From positions 5,563,001 through 5,627,000 of the forward strand of contig NZ_CP042582.1 of assembly GCF_008728835.1 (NCBI RefSeq): 64,000 bases of DNA. The letters are read 5' to 3'. Below are positions 25,644 to 34,106 of the stretch, piece after piece. Within the stretch, counting starts at the first letter, position 1. Each line of letters opens with the position of its first letter. Origin of the DNA: Hypericibacter adhaerens. Its GTDB lineage: Bacteria; Pseudomonadota; Alphaproteobacteria; Dongiales; Dongiaceae. The position numbers and the translations under genes are program-made. The notes beneath the pieces are model-generated. The model was not told where the DNA came from and did not search any database. It worked only from the letters and a program-made list of their open reading frames with translations.

Positions 25644-26336
25644 TCACTTCATCCAGATCGGGTCTGCCAGCTTCTTGAGCAGCTCGGCGTGGGCCGCGAG
25701 CTCTTCCGCTGTCGGCGCGAAGTGGCGCGGCGGGCGGGCGGCGGTGGCGCGGATGGCGACGTCGCCGTGGGGGCCGGCGATCGTCGTGACCGGCGCGGGC
25801 TCGGCCAGCAGCGCCAGGCCGGCCTGGCGGCCGCCGACCAGCTCCAGATAGACCTCGGCCAGGAGCTCCACGTCGAGCAGCGCGCCGTGCTTGGTGCGCG
25901 CCGAGTTGTCGACGCCGAAACGCTTGCAGAGCGCGTCGAGGCTCGCCGGCGCGCCCGGGAACTTGCGGCGCGCGATCTGGACCGTGTCGACCGCGCGGGT
26001 CGGATCGAGCGGCCTGCGCTCGAGACGCGCCAGCTCGGCATTGATGAAGCCCATGTCGAACTCGGCATTGTGAATGACGAGCGGGCTGTCCTGGATGAAT
26101 TCCTCGAGCTCGGCCACGATCTCCGCGAAGCGCGGCTTGTCGGCGAGGAAGGCGTCGGAAAGGCCGTGGATGGCGAAGGCATCCGCGGAGACCAGGCGCT
26201 CGGGATTGAGGTAGCGCTGGAAGCTGCGCCCGGTCGGGATGTGATTGACCAGCTCGACGCAGGCGATCTCGATGATCCGGTCGCCGTTCGCATGGCTGAG
26301 GCCGGTGGTCTCGGTGTCGAGCACGATCTCGCGCAT
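25644..26336 (-). CDS. dnaQ: DnaQ, DNA polymerase III epsilon subunit (proofreading exonuclease)
   Basis: A 230-residue 3'-5' exonuclease. ExoI is EIVLDTETTGL (about 3-13), ExoII is VIHNAEFDMGFINAEL, and ExoIII is HGALLDVELLAEVY. The C-terminal tail (AELLKKLADPIWMK) would contact the alpha subunit. Start at MREIVLDTETTG, 8 bp after the coaE stop. It ends the aroE-coaE-dnaQ run. A diverged second copy of the last 20 codons lies 1.3 kb downstream (24311-24373). Confidence 0.97.
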   Translation of the reverse strand: MREIVLDTETTGLSHANGDRIIEIACVELVNHIPTGRSFQRYLNPERLVSADAFAIHGLSDAFLADKPRFAEIVAELEEFIQDSPLVIHNAEFDMGFINAELARLERRPLDPTRAVDTVQIARRKFPGAPASLDALCKRFGVDNSARTKHGALLDVELLAEVYLELVGGRQAGLALLAEPAPVTTIAGPHGDVAIRATAARPPRHFAPTAEELAAHAELLKKLADPIWMK

Positions 26337-26344
26337 GATGTCTG

Positions 26345-26971
26345 TCAGTCCTCGCAAGCCGTTTTGCCGCAGCAGACGACGCGGCGCTGGCGCAGGAGTC
26401 TGACGGTTTGGCGGATCGCCCGCAAGCTGTGGCGCCGACCGAGCCCGGTCTCGATGACGGTGTCGGCGCGCGCCCGCTTGAGGCGATCGGGGAGCTGGCG
26501 CGCCTCGATGCCGGCGAGCCGCTCGCGCGTCATGCCGCGACGGCGCAGCACGCGGGCAAGCTGCACGCGCCGCGGCGCCGAGACCACCATCACATGGTCG
26601 CAGCGCTCCTCGCCATGGGTCTCGAACAGGAGCGGGATGTCGAGCGCCACCAGCGGGCAGCGTCGCGCGCGGGCCTGGGCCAGGAATTTCTGTTCCTCGC
26701 GCCGCACCAGCGGATGAAGGATCGCCTCGAGCTTTTTCAGCTTGGCCTGATCGGCGAAGACGACGCGGCCCAGCGCCTGGCGGTCGACCCGGCCCTCCTT
26801 CACGGTATCGGGAAAGGCCGCCGCGATCGCCTTGACCGCGGCCCCGCCCCTGGCCTGGAGCCGATGGACCGCGGCATCGGCGTCATGCACGGGAACGCCC
26901 AGCCGGCGCAGCAGCGCCGCGGCCGTGCTCTTGCCCATGCCGATCGAGCCGGTGAGGCCCAGCACGATCAC
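26345..26971 (-). CDS. coaE: CoaE, dephospho-CoA kinase
   Basis: A 208-residue kinase with Walker A GLTGSIGMGKST (about 5-16), the DxD-type VHDADAAVHRL segment and the CoA-binding region VALDIPLLFETHGEERCDHVMVVSA. It phosphorylates dephospho-CoA in the last step of coenzyme A synthesis. The GTG start at 26969-26971 overlaps the aroE stop by four bases (GTGA). The C-terminal tail is basic with a CCGKTACED end. Confidence 0.95.
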   Translation of the reverse strand: MIVLGLTGSIGMGKSTAAALLRRLGVPVHDADAAVHRLQARGGAAVKAIAAAFPDTVKEGRVDRQALGRVVFADQAKLKKLEAILHPLVRREEQKFLAQARARRCPLVALDIPLLFETHGEERCDHVMVVSAPRRVQLARVLRRRGMTRERLAGIEARQLPDRLKRARADTVIETGLGRRHSLRAIRQTVRLLRQRRVVCCGKTACED

Positions 26972-27831
26972 GGCTGCGCCAGCACGTAGGCCCGCAGCGC
27001 CGCCGTCACCTTGGGCTCGACGCCGAACCAGGCCGCGAAGCCCAGCCGCGCCTGATGCAGCAGCATGCCGAGCCCCTCCACCACCGGGTTGCCGCGCCGG
27101 CGCGCGGCCGCCAGCAGCGGCGTCTCGAGCGGCACATAGACGATGTCGTGGACCACCGCATCGGGCGGCAGGCGGTCGAGCGCCAGATCGAGCGGCGGAT
27201 GGCCCGCCATGCCCTGCGTCGTGGCGTTCACCAGCAGGCCCGCTTCGGCCAGCGCCCGGCCGCGATCCGCCCAGCCCATCACCTTGACCGGACCGCCGAG
27301 GTCGGCCGCGATCGTTTCCGCGCGGGCCGCGGTGCGGTTGATGAGCCGGATCTCCGGCACGCCGGCATCGGCGAGCGCCACCAGGATGGCCCGCGAGGCG
27401 CCGCCGGCGCCGATCACCACCGCCGGCCGCTCCTTCGCCCGCCAGGCGGGGGCGCCCTCCCTCAGGCTCTCGATGAAGCCGAAGGCATCGGCATTGCGGG
27501 CCTCGATCCGGCCCTGCCCGTCGATGACGAGGGTGTTGGCGGCACCGATCCGCCGGGCCTCGGGCGTGGCGGAATCCGCCAGGGCCAGGGCCTTCTCCTT
27601 GTGCGGCAGGGTGACGTTGGCGCCGCGGAAGCCCAGGGCCGGCAAGGCCCTGAAGGCGCGCTCGAACTGGTCGGGCGGCACCGGCAGGGGCACATAGGCG
27701 CCGTCGATCCCATGCTCCGCCAGCCAATAGCCATGGAGCCGCGGCGACAGGGAATGGCCGACCGGCCAGCCCATCACGCCGGCCAGACGAGCCCTTCCGG
27801 TCAAGGCGGGATTGGGGGCGGCGCTGGTCAT
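26968..27831 (-). CDS. aroE: AroE, shikimate dehydrogenase
   Basis: A 287-residue NADP-dependent enzyme. Shikimate binding is seen in GWPVGHSLSPRLHGYWL (SxS), the catalytic Lys in NVTLPHKEKALA and Asp in RNADAFGF. The nucleotide-binding loop is VVIGAGGASRAI and NRTAARAETIA follows. It reduces 3-dehydroshikimate to shikimate. The ATG at 27829-27831 overlaps the maf stop by four bases, so maf-aroE-coaE form a tightly coupled set. Confidence 0.96.
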   Translation of the reverse strand: MTSAAPNPALTGRARLAGVMGWPVGHSLSPRLHGYWLAEHGIDGAYVPLPVPPDQFERAFRALPALGFRGANVTLPHKEKALALADSATPEARRIGAANTLVIDGQGRIEARNADAFGFIESLREGAPAWRAKERPAVVIGAGGASRAILVALADAGVPEIRLINRTAARAETIAADLGGPVKVMGWADRGRALAEAGLLVNATTQGMAGHPPLDLALDRLPPDAVVHDIVYVPLETPLLAAARRRGNPVVEGLGMLLHQARLGFAAWFGVEPKVTAALRAYVLAQP

Positions 27832-28442
27832 GCCGGCACCAGACCATGCGGCCGCAGGAAATCCAAGAGGGGCAGCAGGGGCAGCCCCAGGATGGTGAAA
27901 TAGTCGCCCTCGATCCGGCTGAAGAGCTGCGCCCCCAGCCCTTCGAGCCGATAGGCGCCGACCGAGCCCAGGATGTCCGGCAGGCCGCGGGCGAGATACT
28001 CGTCGAGGAAAGCCGGGCTGAACGGGCGCATGGTCAACCGGGCGCGGGCCGTGTGGTGCCAGAGCCGCTCGCCGTCGCGCACCACCACGGCGGCGCTGAT
28101 GAGCTCGTGCGTCTTGCCGCGCAACGCCATGAGCTGGGCACGGGCCGCCGCCGCATCGGGCGGCTTGTCGAAGCGGCGCCCTTCGCAATCGAGCACCTGG
28201 TCGGTGCCGATCACGAAGCGGCCGGGATGGCGGCGCGAGACCGCGCGCGCCTTGAGCTCGGCCAGGGCCTCCGCCAGCGCCGCCGCATCGGCACCCTCGC
28301 TCTCGAGCGAGCGCTTGGCTTCCTCCTCGTCGACGGGTGCCGCCTCGGCGGCGAAGACGAGACCCGCCTGCTCCAGCATCCGCCGACGGGTCGGGCTGGC
28401 CGAAGCGAGCAGCAGGCGCGGGCTCGGCTCGTCAGTCGGCAT
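27828..28442 (-). CDS. maf: Maf-family nucleoside triphosphate pyrophosphatase
   Basis: A 204-residue Maf/HAM1-like protein with the start motif LLLASASPTRRRMLEQAGL, the catalytic region VIGTDQVLDCEGR and KPPDAAAARAQLMALRGKTHELISA. The C-terminal GDYFTILGLPLLPLL is typical. Maf proteins hydrolyse modified or non-canonical NTPs; the exact substrate is not assigned. It is the first gene of the maf-aroE-coaE-dnaQ run beside the putative replication origin, in the same order as in Caulobacter. Confidence 0.93.
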   Translation of the reverse strand: MPTDEPSPRLLLASASPTRRRMLEQAGLVFAAEAAPVDEEEAKRSLESEGADAAALAEALAELKARAVSRRHPGRFVIGTDQVLDCEGRRFDKPPDAAAARAQLMALRGKTHELISAAVVVRDGERLWHHTARARLTMRPFSPAFLDEYLARGLPDILGSVGAYRLEGLGAQLFSRIEGDYFTILGLPLLPLLDFLRPHGLVPA

Positions 28443-28486
28443 GATGAACCGATCGAATGCAGCGTCGAGAGTGCCCTACAGCAAAT

Positions 28487-28614
28487 CCCCTCCCCCCTTG
28501 AGGGGGAGGGCAGGGAGGGGGATGACTCGGTCTGCGATCTCGTCGGAGTACGAAGCAGCCGACACCGAGCAGCCCCCTCCCCAACCCTTCCCCAAAAGTT
28601 GGGGGAGGGGATAA
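28487..28614. repeat. C/G-rich repeat pair, family B
   Basis: CCCCTCCCCCCTTGAGGGGGAGGG (28487-28511) and CCCCTCCCC..CCAAAAGTTGGGGGAGGGG (28576-28614) flank a GACTCGGTCTGCGATC segment shared with the copy at 23508. It fills the gap between maf and ppsR. Confidence 0.65.
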
Positions 28615-28639
28615 GCGAGCCGGAGACGAACGTCGGTAT

Positions 28640-29482
28640 CTAATCGGCGGTGCCGACATTGTCGCCGTTCCGGTGCTGCGACAGGAGCTGCAGGATCGTC
28701 GCCGCCGTTTCCTCGATCGAGCGGCGGGTCACGTCGATGATGGGCCATTTATGCTCGGAGCAGAGCCGGCGGGCCTGGATCACCTCGCGGCGCACCATGT
28801 CGGGATCGACATAGTCGGTCTCCTCGTCCTGAGACAGGAGCCGCAGGCGGTTGCGCCGGACCTGGACCAGCGAGGTCGGGTCCTTGGTGAGGCCGATGAT
28901 GAGCGGCTTGCGCGCGGCCAGGAGCTCGGGCGAGAGCGGGAAATCCGGCACGATCGGCACGTTCGCCGCCTTGATGCTGCGATTGGCGAGATAGATGCAG
29001 GTGGGCGTCTTCGAGGTGCGCGAGACGCCGACCAGGATCACGTCGGCATCCTCGTAGTCCCAGCTCGATTGCCCGTCGTCATGGGCGAGCGCGAAGTTCA
29101 TGGCGTCGATGCGGCCGAAATATTCGGCGTCGAGCTCATGCTGGCGTCCGGGCAGGTTGCGGGCCTGCCGCCCGAAGAAGGAGCCGAGCGCGCCGATCAC
29201 GGGATCGAGCACCGGGATGCAGGTGATCTGCAGCTTGCGGCAGCCCTCGGTCAGGGCGGCGCGCAGCTCCTCGTTCACCAGCGTATAGAGCACCAGGCCC
29301 GGGTGTTCCTTGATGCCGTCGAGCACCTTCTCCATCTGCCGGGATGTCCGGATCAGGGTCCAGTTATGCTCGACCGGATCGGCATCCTCGAACTGCGCGA
29401 GGCAGGCCCGCGCGACCGAGGAGATCGTCTCGCCGGTCGCGTCCGAAACCAGATGGAGATGATGGGTCAGGCCGTTCGCCAT
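28640..29482 (-). CDS. ppsR: PpsR-type kinase/pyrophosphorylase (pyruvate phosphate dikinase regulator)
   Basis: A 280-residue DUF299 protein. HLVSDATGETISSVARACL opens it, and the nucleotide-binding loop is VGVSRTSKTPTCIYLANRS (about 151-169), a P-loop-like motif of this family. These enzymes switch pyruvate phosphate dikinase or PEP synthase on and off by phosphorylation of a Thr. Its homologue (RP001/CC_0001) flanks the replication origin in Rickettsia and Caulobacter, and hemE is the divergent neighbour there too. Start ATG at 29482. Confidence 0.95.
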   Translation of the reverse strand: MANGLTHHLHLVSDATGETISSVARACLAQFEDADPVEHNWTLIRTSRQMEKVLDGIKEHPGLVLYTLVNEELRAALTEGCRKLQITCIPVLDPVIGALGSFFGRQARNLPGRQHELDAEYFGRIDAMNFALAHDDGQSSWDYEDADVILVGVSRTSKTPTCIYLANRSIKAANVPIVPDFPLSPELLAARKPLIIGLTKDPTSLVQVRRNRLRLLSQDEETDYVDPDMVRREVIQARRLCSEHKWPIIDVTRRSIEETAATILQLLSQHRNGDNVGTAD

Positions 29483-29981
29483 GATCGAGTGTCGCCAGGA
29501 TCCCGAGGGTTAAGATGCGCCGGAAATGAGCGGGTTCCCTAGGTTTTAGGCCCGCCCTTCGAGCGGAGCAATGGGGCGGATCGAGGGTCGTGAAACCGTC
29601 GGAAGAAGTCCGGGATTGAATCCGAAAGAACGGGGACAAGTCGGCATTGTGGAGCGGTGCCTCGGATTCGATCCGCCAACCGCCGAATCCGCTGCGCAGA
29701 GTCCGACCGGGCAAGCGATGCCGGGAATGGATCGGCTCATGACGCGATTCCAACAACCGGACGCCGCCGCCATTCCCGTGATTCACAGGGCGGCATTCCG
29801 TCACTGAATCCGGGATGGCGGGAGCCGTTAGGATGGAGCTGTCCCCCGACGCCCGTCGGAATCGTCCCCGGCTGTTGGAATCGAGGATGGGATGGGGACA
29901 AACGCCAATCCCCGTCTTGCACAGCCATCCACTACATCCACTCCTTTCTTATCTATAAGACTAGAATAGAAGAAGGAGGCC
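29483..29981. other. oriC: Putative chromosome replication origin (oriC) between ppsR and hemE
   Basis: A 499-bp gap between divergent ppsR and hemE, the site of the Caulobacter origin. It contains nine GANTC sites in 265 bp (29618, 29665, 29685, 29699, 29746, 29780, 29806, 29859, 29878), about ten times the expected number at this GC content. An AT-rich segment with CTTAT-CT-ATAAG lies just before hemE (29949-29960). No perfect DnaA box is present; weak ones such as TGATTCACA (29779) are. GANTC is the CcrM methylation site that marks alphaproteobacterial origins. No protein-coding frame is supported. Confidence 0.8.
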
Positions 29982-31061
29982 ATGAGCCTGACCCCCTCCG
30001 TTCCGTCCTCGACCCGCGAGAAGCCGCTGCTGCGCGTGCTGGCAGGCGAACGCCGGCGCTGCCCGCCCTTCTGGCTGATGCGCCAGGCGGGGCGGTACCT
30101 GCCGGAATACCGGGCCACACGGGCCCAAGCCGGCAGCTTTCTCGATCTCTGCTTCACGCCCGATCTGGCGACCGAGGTCACGCTGCAGCCGATCCGCCGC
30201 TACGGCATGGATGCGGCGATCCTCTTCTCCGACATCCTGGTGGTGCCGCTGGGGCTGGGTCAGACCGTGAGCTTCGAGGAAGGCCGCGGGCCCGTGCTCG
30301 AGCCGCTGCGCGGCGCCAGCGATCTGTCGCGCCTCGAGCTCGGCGGGCAGCGGGAGCGGCTGGCGCCGGTCTATCAGACCGTGCGGCAGGTGAAGGCGGC
30401 CCTGCCGCCAGCGGTCGCCATGATCGGCTTTGCCGGCGCGCCCTGGACCGTAGCGAGCTACATGGTCGAGGGCGGATCGAGCCGTGACTTCGCGATTGCG
30501 AAACGCTGGGCCGGCGAAGAGACCGAAAGCTTCCAGCGCCTGATCGATCTCCTGGTCGAGGCGACGGTGGATCATCTTTCCGCACAGGTCGAGGCAGGCG
30601 CCGAGGTGCTGCAGATCTTCGACAGCTGGGCCAATGCCTGGGTCCGGGAGAAGAGCTCGACGGCCTTGCGCCGTTGGTGCCTCGAGCCCTGCCGACAGAT
30701 CATCGCAAAGCTCAAAGCGCGCCATCCAACCGTGCCGGTCATCCTGTTCCCGCGGGCGGTCGGCCCGCATATCGCGCTCTTCGCGAAGGAAAGCGGTGCG
30801 GCAGCCTTGTCGCTCGACGAAGGTGTGCCGCTGGCCTGGGCGCGCGCGACCTTGCAGCCGATGCTGCCCTTGCAGGGCAATCTGCCGCCCAGGCTGCTGG
30901 TGGAAGGCGGTCCCGCCTTGGAGGCGCAGACCAAGCTGATCCTGAGCGAGCTGGGCCAGGGCCCGTTCATCTTCAATCTGGGCCACGGGATCCTGCCGGA
31001 GACGCCGCCCGAGCATGTCGCGGCGCTGGCGGCGATGATCCGCGAAGGTTCGCCGGCGTGA
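29982..31061 (+). CDS. hemE: HemE, uroporphyrinogen decarboxylase
   Basis: A 359-residue enzyme with the start signature PPFWLMRQAGRYLPEYRATR and the catalytic Asp in ILFSDILVVPLGLG. The middle has GFAGAPWTVASYMVEGGSS, and the end has NLGHGILPETPPEHV. It removes four acetate carboxyls to give coproporphyrinogen III. The ATG follows AGAAGGAGGCC, a very strong ribosome binding site. It is the first gene of hemE-hemH-hemJ-rho and lies beside the putative origin. Confidence 0.97.
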   Translation: MSLTPSVPSSTREKPLLRVLAGERRRCPPFWLMRQAGRYLPEYRATRAQAGSFLDLCFTPDLATEVTLQPIRRYGMDAAILFSDILVVPLGLGQTVSFEEGRGPVLEPLRGASDLSRLELGGQRERLAPVYQTVRQVKAALPPAVAMIGFAGAPWTVASYMVEGGSSRDFAIAKRWAGEETESFQRLIDLLVEATVDHLSAQVEAGAEVLQIFDSWANAWVREKSSTALRRWCLEPCRQIIAKLKARHPTVPVILFPRAVGPHIALFAKESGAAALSLDEGVPLAWARATLQPMLPLQGNLPPRLLVEGGPALEAQTKLILSELGQGPFIFNLGHGILPETPPEHVAALAAMIREGSPA

Positions 31062-31089
31062 GCGCCAAAGCCCCGGCAAGAGCCGCCCT

Positions 31090-32085
31090 ATGAGAACCGC
31101 CATCGTGCTGTTCAATCTGGGCGGCCCGGATCGGCCCGAGGCAGTCGAGCCTTTCCTGCGCAATCTCTTCTCCGACCCGGCGATCCTGCGCGTGCCGGGC
31201 TTCCTCCGCAGCTTCCTGGCGCGAACGATCGCCCGACGGCGCGCGCCCATCGCCAGGGCCGTCTATGACAAGCTCGGCGGCGGCTCGCCGCTCCTGCCCA
31301 ACACGCAAGCCCAGGCCCGGGCCTTGGAAGCGGCCTTGTCGGATCGGGGCCTCGATCTCGGCGAGGTCCGCTGCTTCGTCGCGATGCGCTACTGGAATCC
31401 GTTCGCGGAGGAAACGGTGCGCGAGGTGCAGCGCTTCGCGCCGGACCGGATCGTGATGCTGCCGCTCTATCCGCAGTTCTCGACCACGACAACGGCCTCC
31501 TCCTTCGATGACTGGGCCCGCGCCGCGGCAAAGGCGGGGCTGACGGTGCCGATGCTCACGATTCGCGATTATCCGACCGAGCCGGGCTTCATCGCGGCCG
31601 TGTCACGGCTCACCGCCGAGCGGTTGCCCGAAGCCAGGGCTGCGGGTTCCGTGAAGATTCTGTTCTCGGCTCACGGTCTGCCGAAGAAGATCGTGCAGGC
31701 GGGCGATCCCTATGCCGAGCAGGTCGGATCGAGCGTGCGCGCCATCGCGGAGCGGCTCGGCCTTTCGCTCGACGATTACGAAGTGTGCTTCCAGAGCCGT
31801 GTCGGGCCGCTCGAATGGATCGGGCCCTATACCGACGAGGAGATCGTTCGCGCAGCCGAGGCCCGCCAGTCGATCCTGCTGGTGCCGGTCGCTTTCGTCT
31901 CGGAACATTCGGAGACGCTGGTCGAGCTCGATATCGAATATCGCCATCTGGCCGAGAAGCACGGCGCGCCGGGCTATGTCCGGGTGCCGACCGTCGGCAC
32001 CGCACCCGAATTCATCGCCGGCCTGGCCGACCTGGTGCGCCGGGCGATCGGAACCGAACGACCCGCTGTCCTGCCCTCCCGCTGA
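31090..32085 (+). CDS. hemH: HemH, ferrochelatase
   Basis: A 331-residue ferrochelatase. TAIVLFNLGGPDRPEAVEPFL opens it, and the active-site region is ILFSAHGLPKKIVQAGDPY with the metal-binding His. FQSRVGPLEWIGPYTDE and VPVAFVSEHSETLVELDIEY complete the signature. It inserts Fe(II) into protoporphyrin IX. It begins 28 bp after hemE and ends 19 bp before hemJ, so the three haem genes are one unit. Confidence 0.97.
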   Translation: MRTAIVLFNLGGPDRPEAVEPFLRNLFSDPAILRVPGFLRSFLARTIARRRAPIARAVYDKLGGGSPLLPNTQAQARALEAALSDRGLDLGEVRCFVAMRYWNPFAEETVREVQRFAPDRIVMLPLYPQFSTTTTASSFDDWARAAAKAGLTVPMLTIRDYPTEPGFIAAVSRLTAERLPEARAAGSVKILFSAHGLPKKIVQAGDPYAEQVGSSVRAIAERLGLSLDDYEVCFQSRVGPLEWIGPYTDEEIVRAAEARQSILLVPVAFVSEHSETLVELDIEYRHLAEKHGAPGYVRVPTVGTAPEFIAGLADLVRRAIGTERPAVLPSR

Positions 32086-32104
32086 TCCTCATGGAGAAGC
32101 TTTC

Positions 32105-32545
32105 ATGACCGGCTATGCCGACTGGCAACCTTGGCTGCTCTCGCTGCATATCATCGCGGTCATCGCCTGGATGGCCGGCATGCTCTATCTGCCGCGCCTC
32201 TTCGTCTATCACGCCGGCGCCAAGCCCGGCTCCGAGCTCTCCGAGACCTTCAAGGTGATGGAGCGCCGCCTGCTGCGGATGATCATCAATCCTGCCATGA
32301 TCCTGGCCTGGATCGTCGGCCTGACCATGGCGACCTGGGGCCATTACTGGGGCGAGGGCTGGTTCCACGCCAAGCTGGCGCTCCTGATCGCCCTGTCGAT
32401 CCTGCATGCGGCCTTCGCGCGCTGGCGCCGGCATTTCGCCCAGGACCGCAATCTCCATCCGGCCAAGTTTTACCGGATGATGAACGAGGTCCCGACCCTG
32501 TTCATGATCCTGATCGTGATCCTGGCGATCGTGCGACCGTTTTGA
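32105..32545 (+). CDS. hemJ: HemJ, protoporphyrinogen IX oxidase
   Basis: A 146-residue membrane protein with about four membrane segments. It shows the HemJ pattern LLSLHIIAVIAWMAGMLYLPRLFVYH (two conserved His), MERRLLRMIINPAMILAWIVGL and the C-terminal FYRMMNEVPTLFMILIVILAIVRPF. HemJ oxidises protoporphyrinogen IX with respiratory electron carriers. RBS GGAGAAGC. It follows hemH directly and precedes rho, an order shared with Caulobacter-type genomes. Confidence 0.93.
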   Translation: MTGYADWQPWLLSLHIIAVIAWMAGMLYLPRLFVYHAGAKPGSELSETFKVMERRLLRMIINPAMILAWIVGLTMATWGHYWGEGWFHAKLALLIALSILHAAFARWRRHFAQDRNLHPAKFYRMMNEVPTLFMILIVILAIVRPF

Positions 32546-32574
32546 GCGAGGAGGAAAAACCCCTACCTGCGCCA

Positions 32575-32603
32575 TTGACTTCGAGGGGGGCCTTCATTAA
32601 ATA
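32575..32603 (+). promoter_or_regulatory. Sigma-70-type promoter of rho
   Basis: TTGACT (-35, 32575-32580), a 17-bp spacer and TAAATA (-10, 32598-32603). It lies between hemJ and rho and would start transcription near 32610, giving a leader of about 165 nt before the rho ATG. Confidence 0.65.
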
Positions 32604-32609
32604 TCGCCC

Positions 32610-32775
32610 CGTTCAATAGCGGTGGCTTCACCTCCCCCGAGCCCACCAACTCTCCGCACCAAAACCGAACCTCAGGGCCTTTCCAGGCCGGCATCCGCCC
32701 GGCTTTCCGGACCCTCACTTCCGGCCCCTCCGCCCTTCGGTTTTCCCCATCCGTCGTTGCTTTCTCGGTTACATC
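32610..32775 (+). promoter_or_regulatory. C-rich, G-poor leader of rho
   Basis: The expected mRNA leader has long runs of C with few G (for example CACCTCCCCCGAGCCC and CGGACCCTCACTTCCGGC) and little strong secondary structure. This composition is that of a Rho utilisation (rut) site, and rho genes are often autoregulated in their leader. Confidence 0.5.
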
Positions 32776-34032
32776 ATGAATCTACAGGAACTTAAGAAGA
32801 AGAGCCCACCGGAACTCCTGGCCTATGCCGAGGAGCTGCAGATCGAAAACGCGAGCAACCTGCGCCGGCAGGACATGATGTTCGCGATCCTCAAGCAGCT
32901 CGCCGAGAACGACACGGCGATCTTCGGCGACGGCGTGCTGGAGATCCTGCAGGACGGGTTCGGCTTCCTGCGCAGCCCCGAGGCGAACTATCTCCCGGGC
33001 CCCGACGACATCTACGTGTCGCCCAGCCAGGTCCGCCGTTTCGGCCTCAGGACCGGCGACACGGTCGAAGGCCAGATCCGCTCGCCCAAGGAAGGCGAGC
33101 GCTATTTCGCGCTGCTCAAGGTCAATACGATCAACTTCGACCATCCGGACAAGGTTCGCCACCGGATCAATTTCGACAACCTGACGCCGCTCTATCCGGA
33201 CGAGCGTCTCAAGCTCGAGCTACAGGATCCGACCAAGAAGGACCTGACCACGCGCGTGATCGACCTGATCGCGCCGCTGGGCAAAGGCCAGCGCGCGCTG
33301 ATCGTGGCGCCGCCGCGCACCGGCAAGACCGTGATGCTGCAGAACATCGCGCATTCGATCTCGGCCAATCATCCGGAATGCTATCTGATCGTGCTGCTGA
33401 TCGACGAGCGGCCGGAGGAAGTCACCGACATGGCGCGCTCGGTCAAGGGCGAGGTCGTGAGCTCGACCTTCGACGAGCCGGCGCAGCGTCATGTGCAGGT
33501 CGCCGAGATGGTGATCGAGAAGGCCAAGCGTCTGGTCGAGCACAAGCGCGACGTGGTGATCCTGCTCGATTCGATCACGCGCCTCGCGCGCGCCTACAAC
33601 ACCGTCGTGCCGTCATCCGGCAAGGTGCTGACGGGCGGTGTCGATGCCAACGCGCTGCAGCGTCCCAAGCGCTTCTTCGGCGCCGCGCGCAACATCGAGG
33701 AGGGCGGCTCGCTCACCATCGTGGCGACGGCGCTGATCGATACCGGCAGCCGCATGGACGAGGTGATCTTCGAAGAGTTCAAGGGCACCGGTAACTCCGA
33801 AATCATCCTCGACCGCAAGCTCTCCGACAAGCGCACCTTCCCCTCGATCGACATCACCAAGTCGGGCACCCGCAAGGAAGAGCTCCTGGTCGACAAGGGC
33901 ACGCTGTCGAAGATGTGGGTGCTGCGCCGCATCCTCATGCCGATGGGCGTGGTCGACGCGATGGAGTTCCTGGTCGACAAGCTCAAGCAGGCCAAGACCA
34001 ACCACGATTTCTTCAGCTCGATGAATCAGTAG
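32776..34032 (+). CDS. rho: Rho, transcription termination factor
   Basis: A 418-residue hexameric RNA helicase of standard length. The N-terminal RNA-binding (CSD-like) domain includes [21 protein letters not shown], Walker A is [11 protein letters not shown] (about 177-187) and Walker B is [17 protein letters not shown]. The Q-loop/R-loop region [20 protein letters not shown] is intact. Start ATG at 32776, 230 bp after hemJ, with its own probable promoter. Confidence 0.98.
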   Translation: MNLQELKKKSPPELLAYAEELQIENASNLRRQDMMFAILKQLAENDTAIFGDGVLEILQDGFGFLRSPEANYLPGPDDIYVSPSQVRRFGLRTGDTVEGQIRSPKEGERYFALLKVNTINFDHPDKVRHRINFDNLTPLYPDERLKLELQDPTKKDLTTRVIDLIAPLGKGQRALIVAPPRTGKTVMLQNIAHSISANHPECYLIVLLIDERPEEVTDMARSVKGEVVSSTFDEPAQRHVQVAEMVIEKAKRLVEHKRDVVILLDSITRLARAYNTVVPSSGKVLTGGVDANALQRPKRFFGAARNIEEGGSLTIVATALIDTGSRMDEVIFEEFKGTGNSEIILDRKLSDKRTFPSIDITKSGTRKEELLVDKGTLSKMWVLRRILMPMGVVDAMEFLVDKLKQAKTNHDFFSSMNQ

Positions 34033-34073
34033 CGGGTCGCCGCCTTGCTGATCCTCGTCGCCGGCCCCTAGCG

Positions 34074-34106
34074 CTTGATCGTATCAAGCCGACTTGGCTT
34101 GATACG
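34074..34106 (+). promoter_or_regulatory. Overlapping alternative hairpins after rho
   Basis: CTTGAT-CGT-ATCAAG (34074-34088) overlaps CGTATCAAGCC-GACTT-GGCTTGATACG (34080-34106), which has 11-bp perfect arms. The middle ATCAAG half can pair with either neighbour, so the two hairpins exclude each other. No T-run follows. The second arm ends on the GTG at 34106 that begins the next gene's reading frame. Confidence 0.65.
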
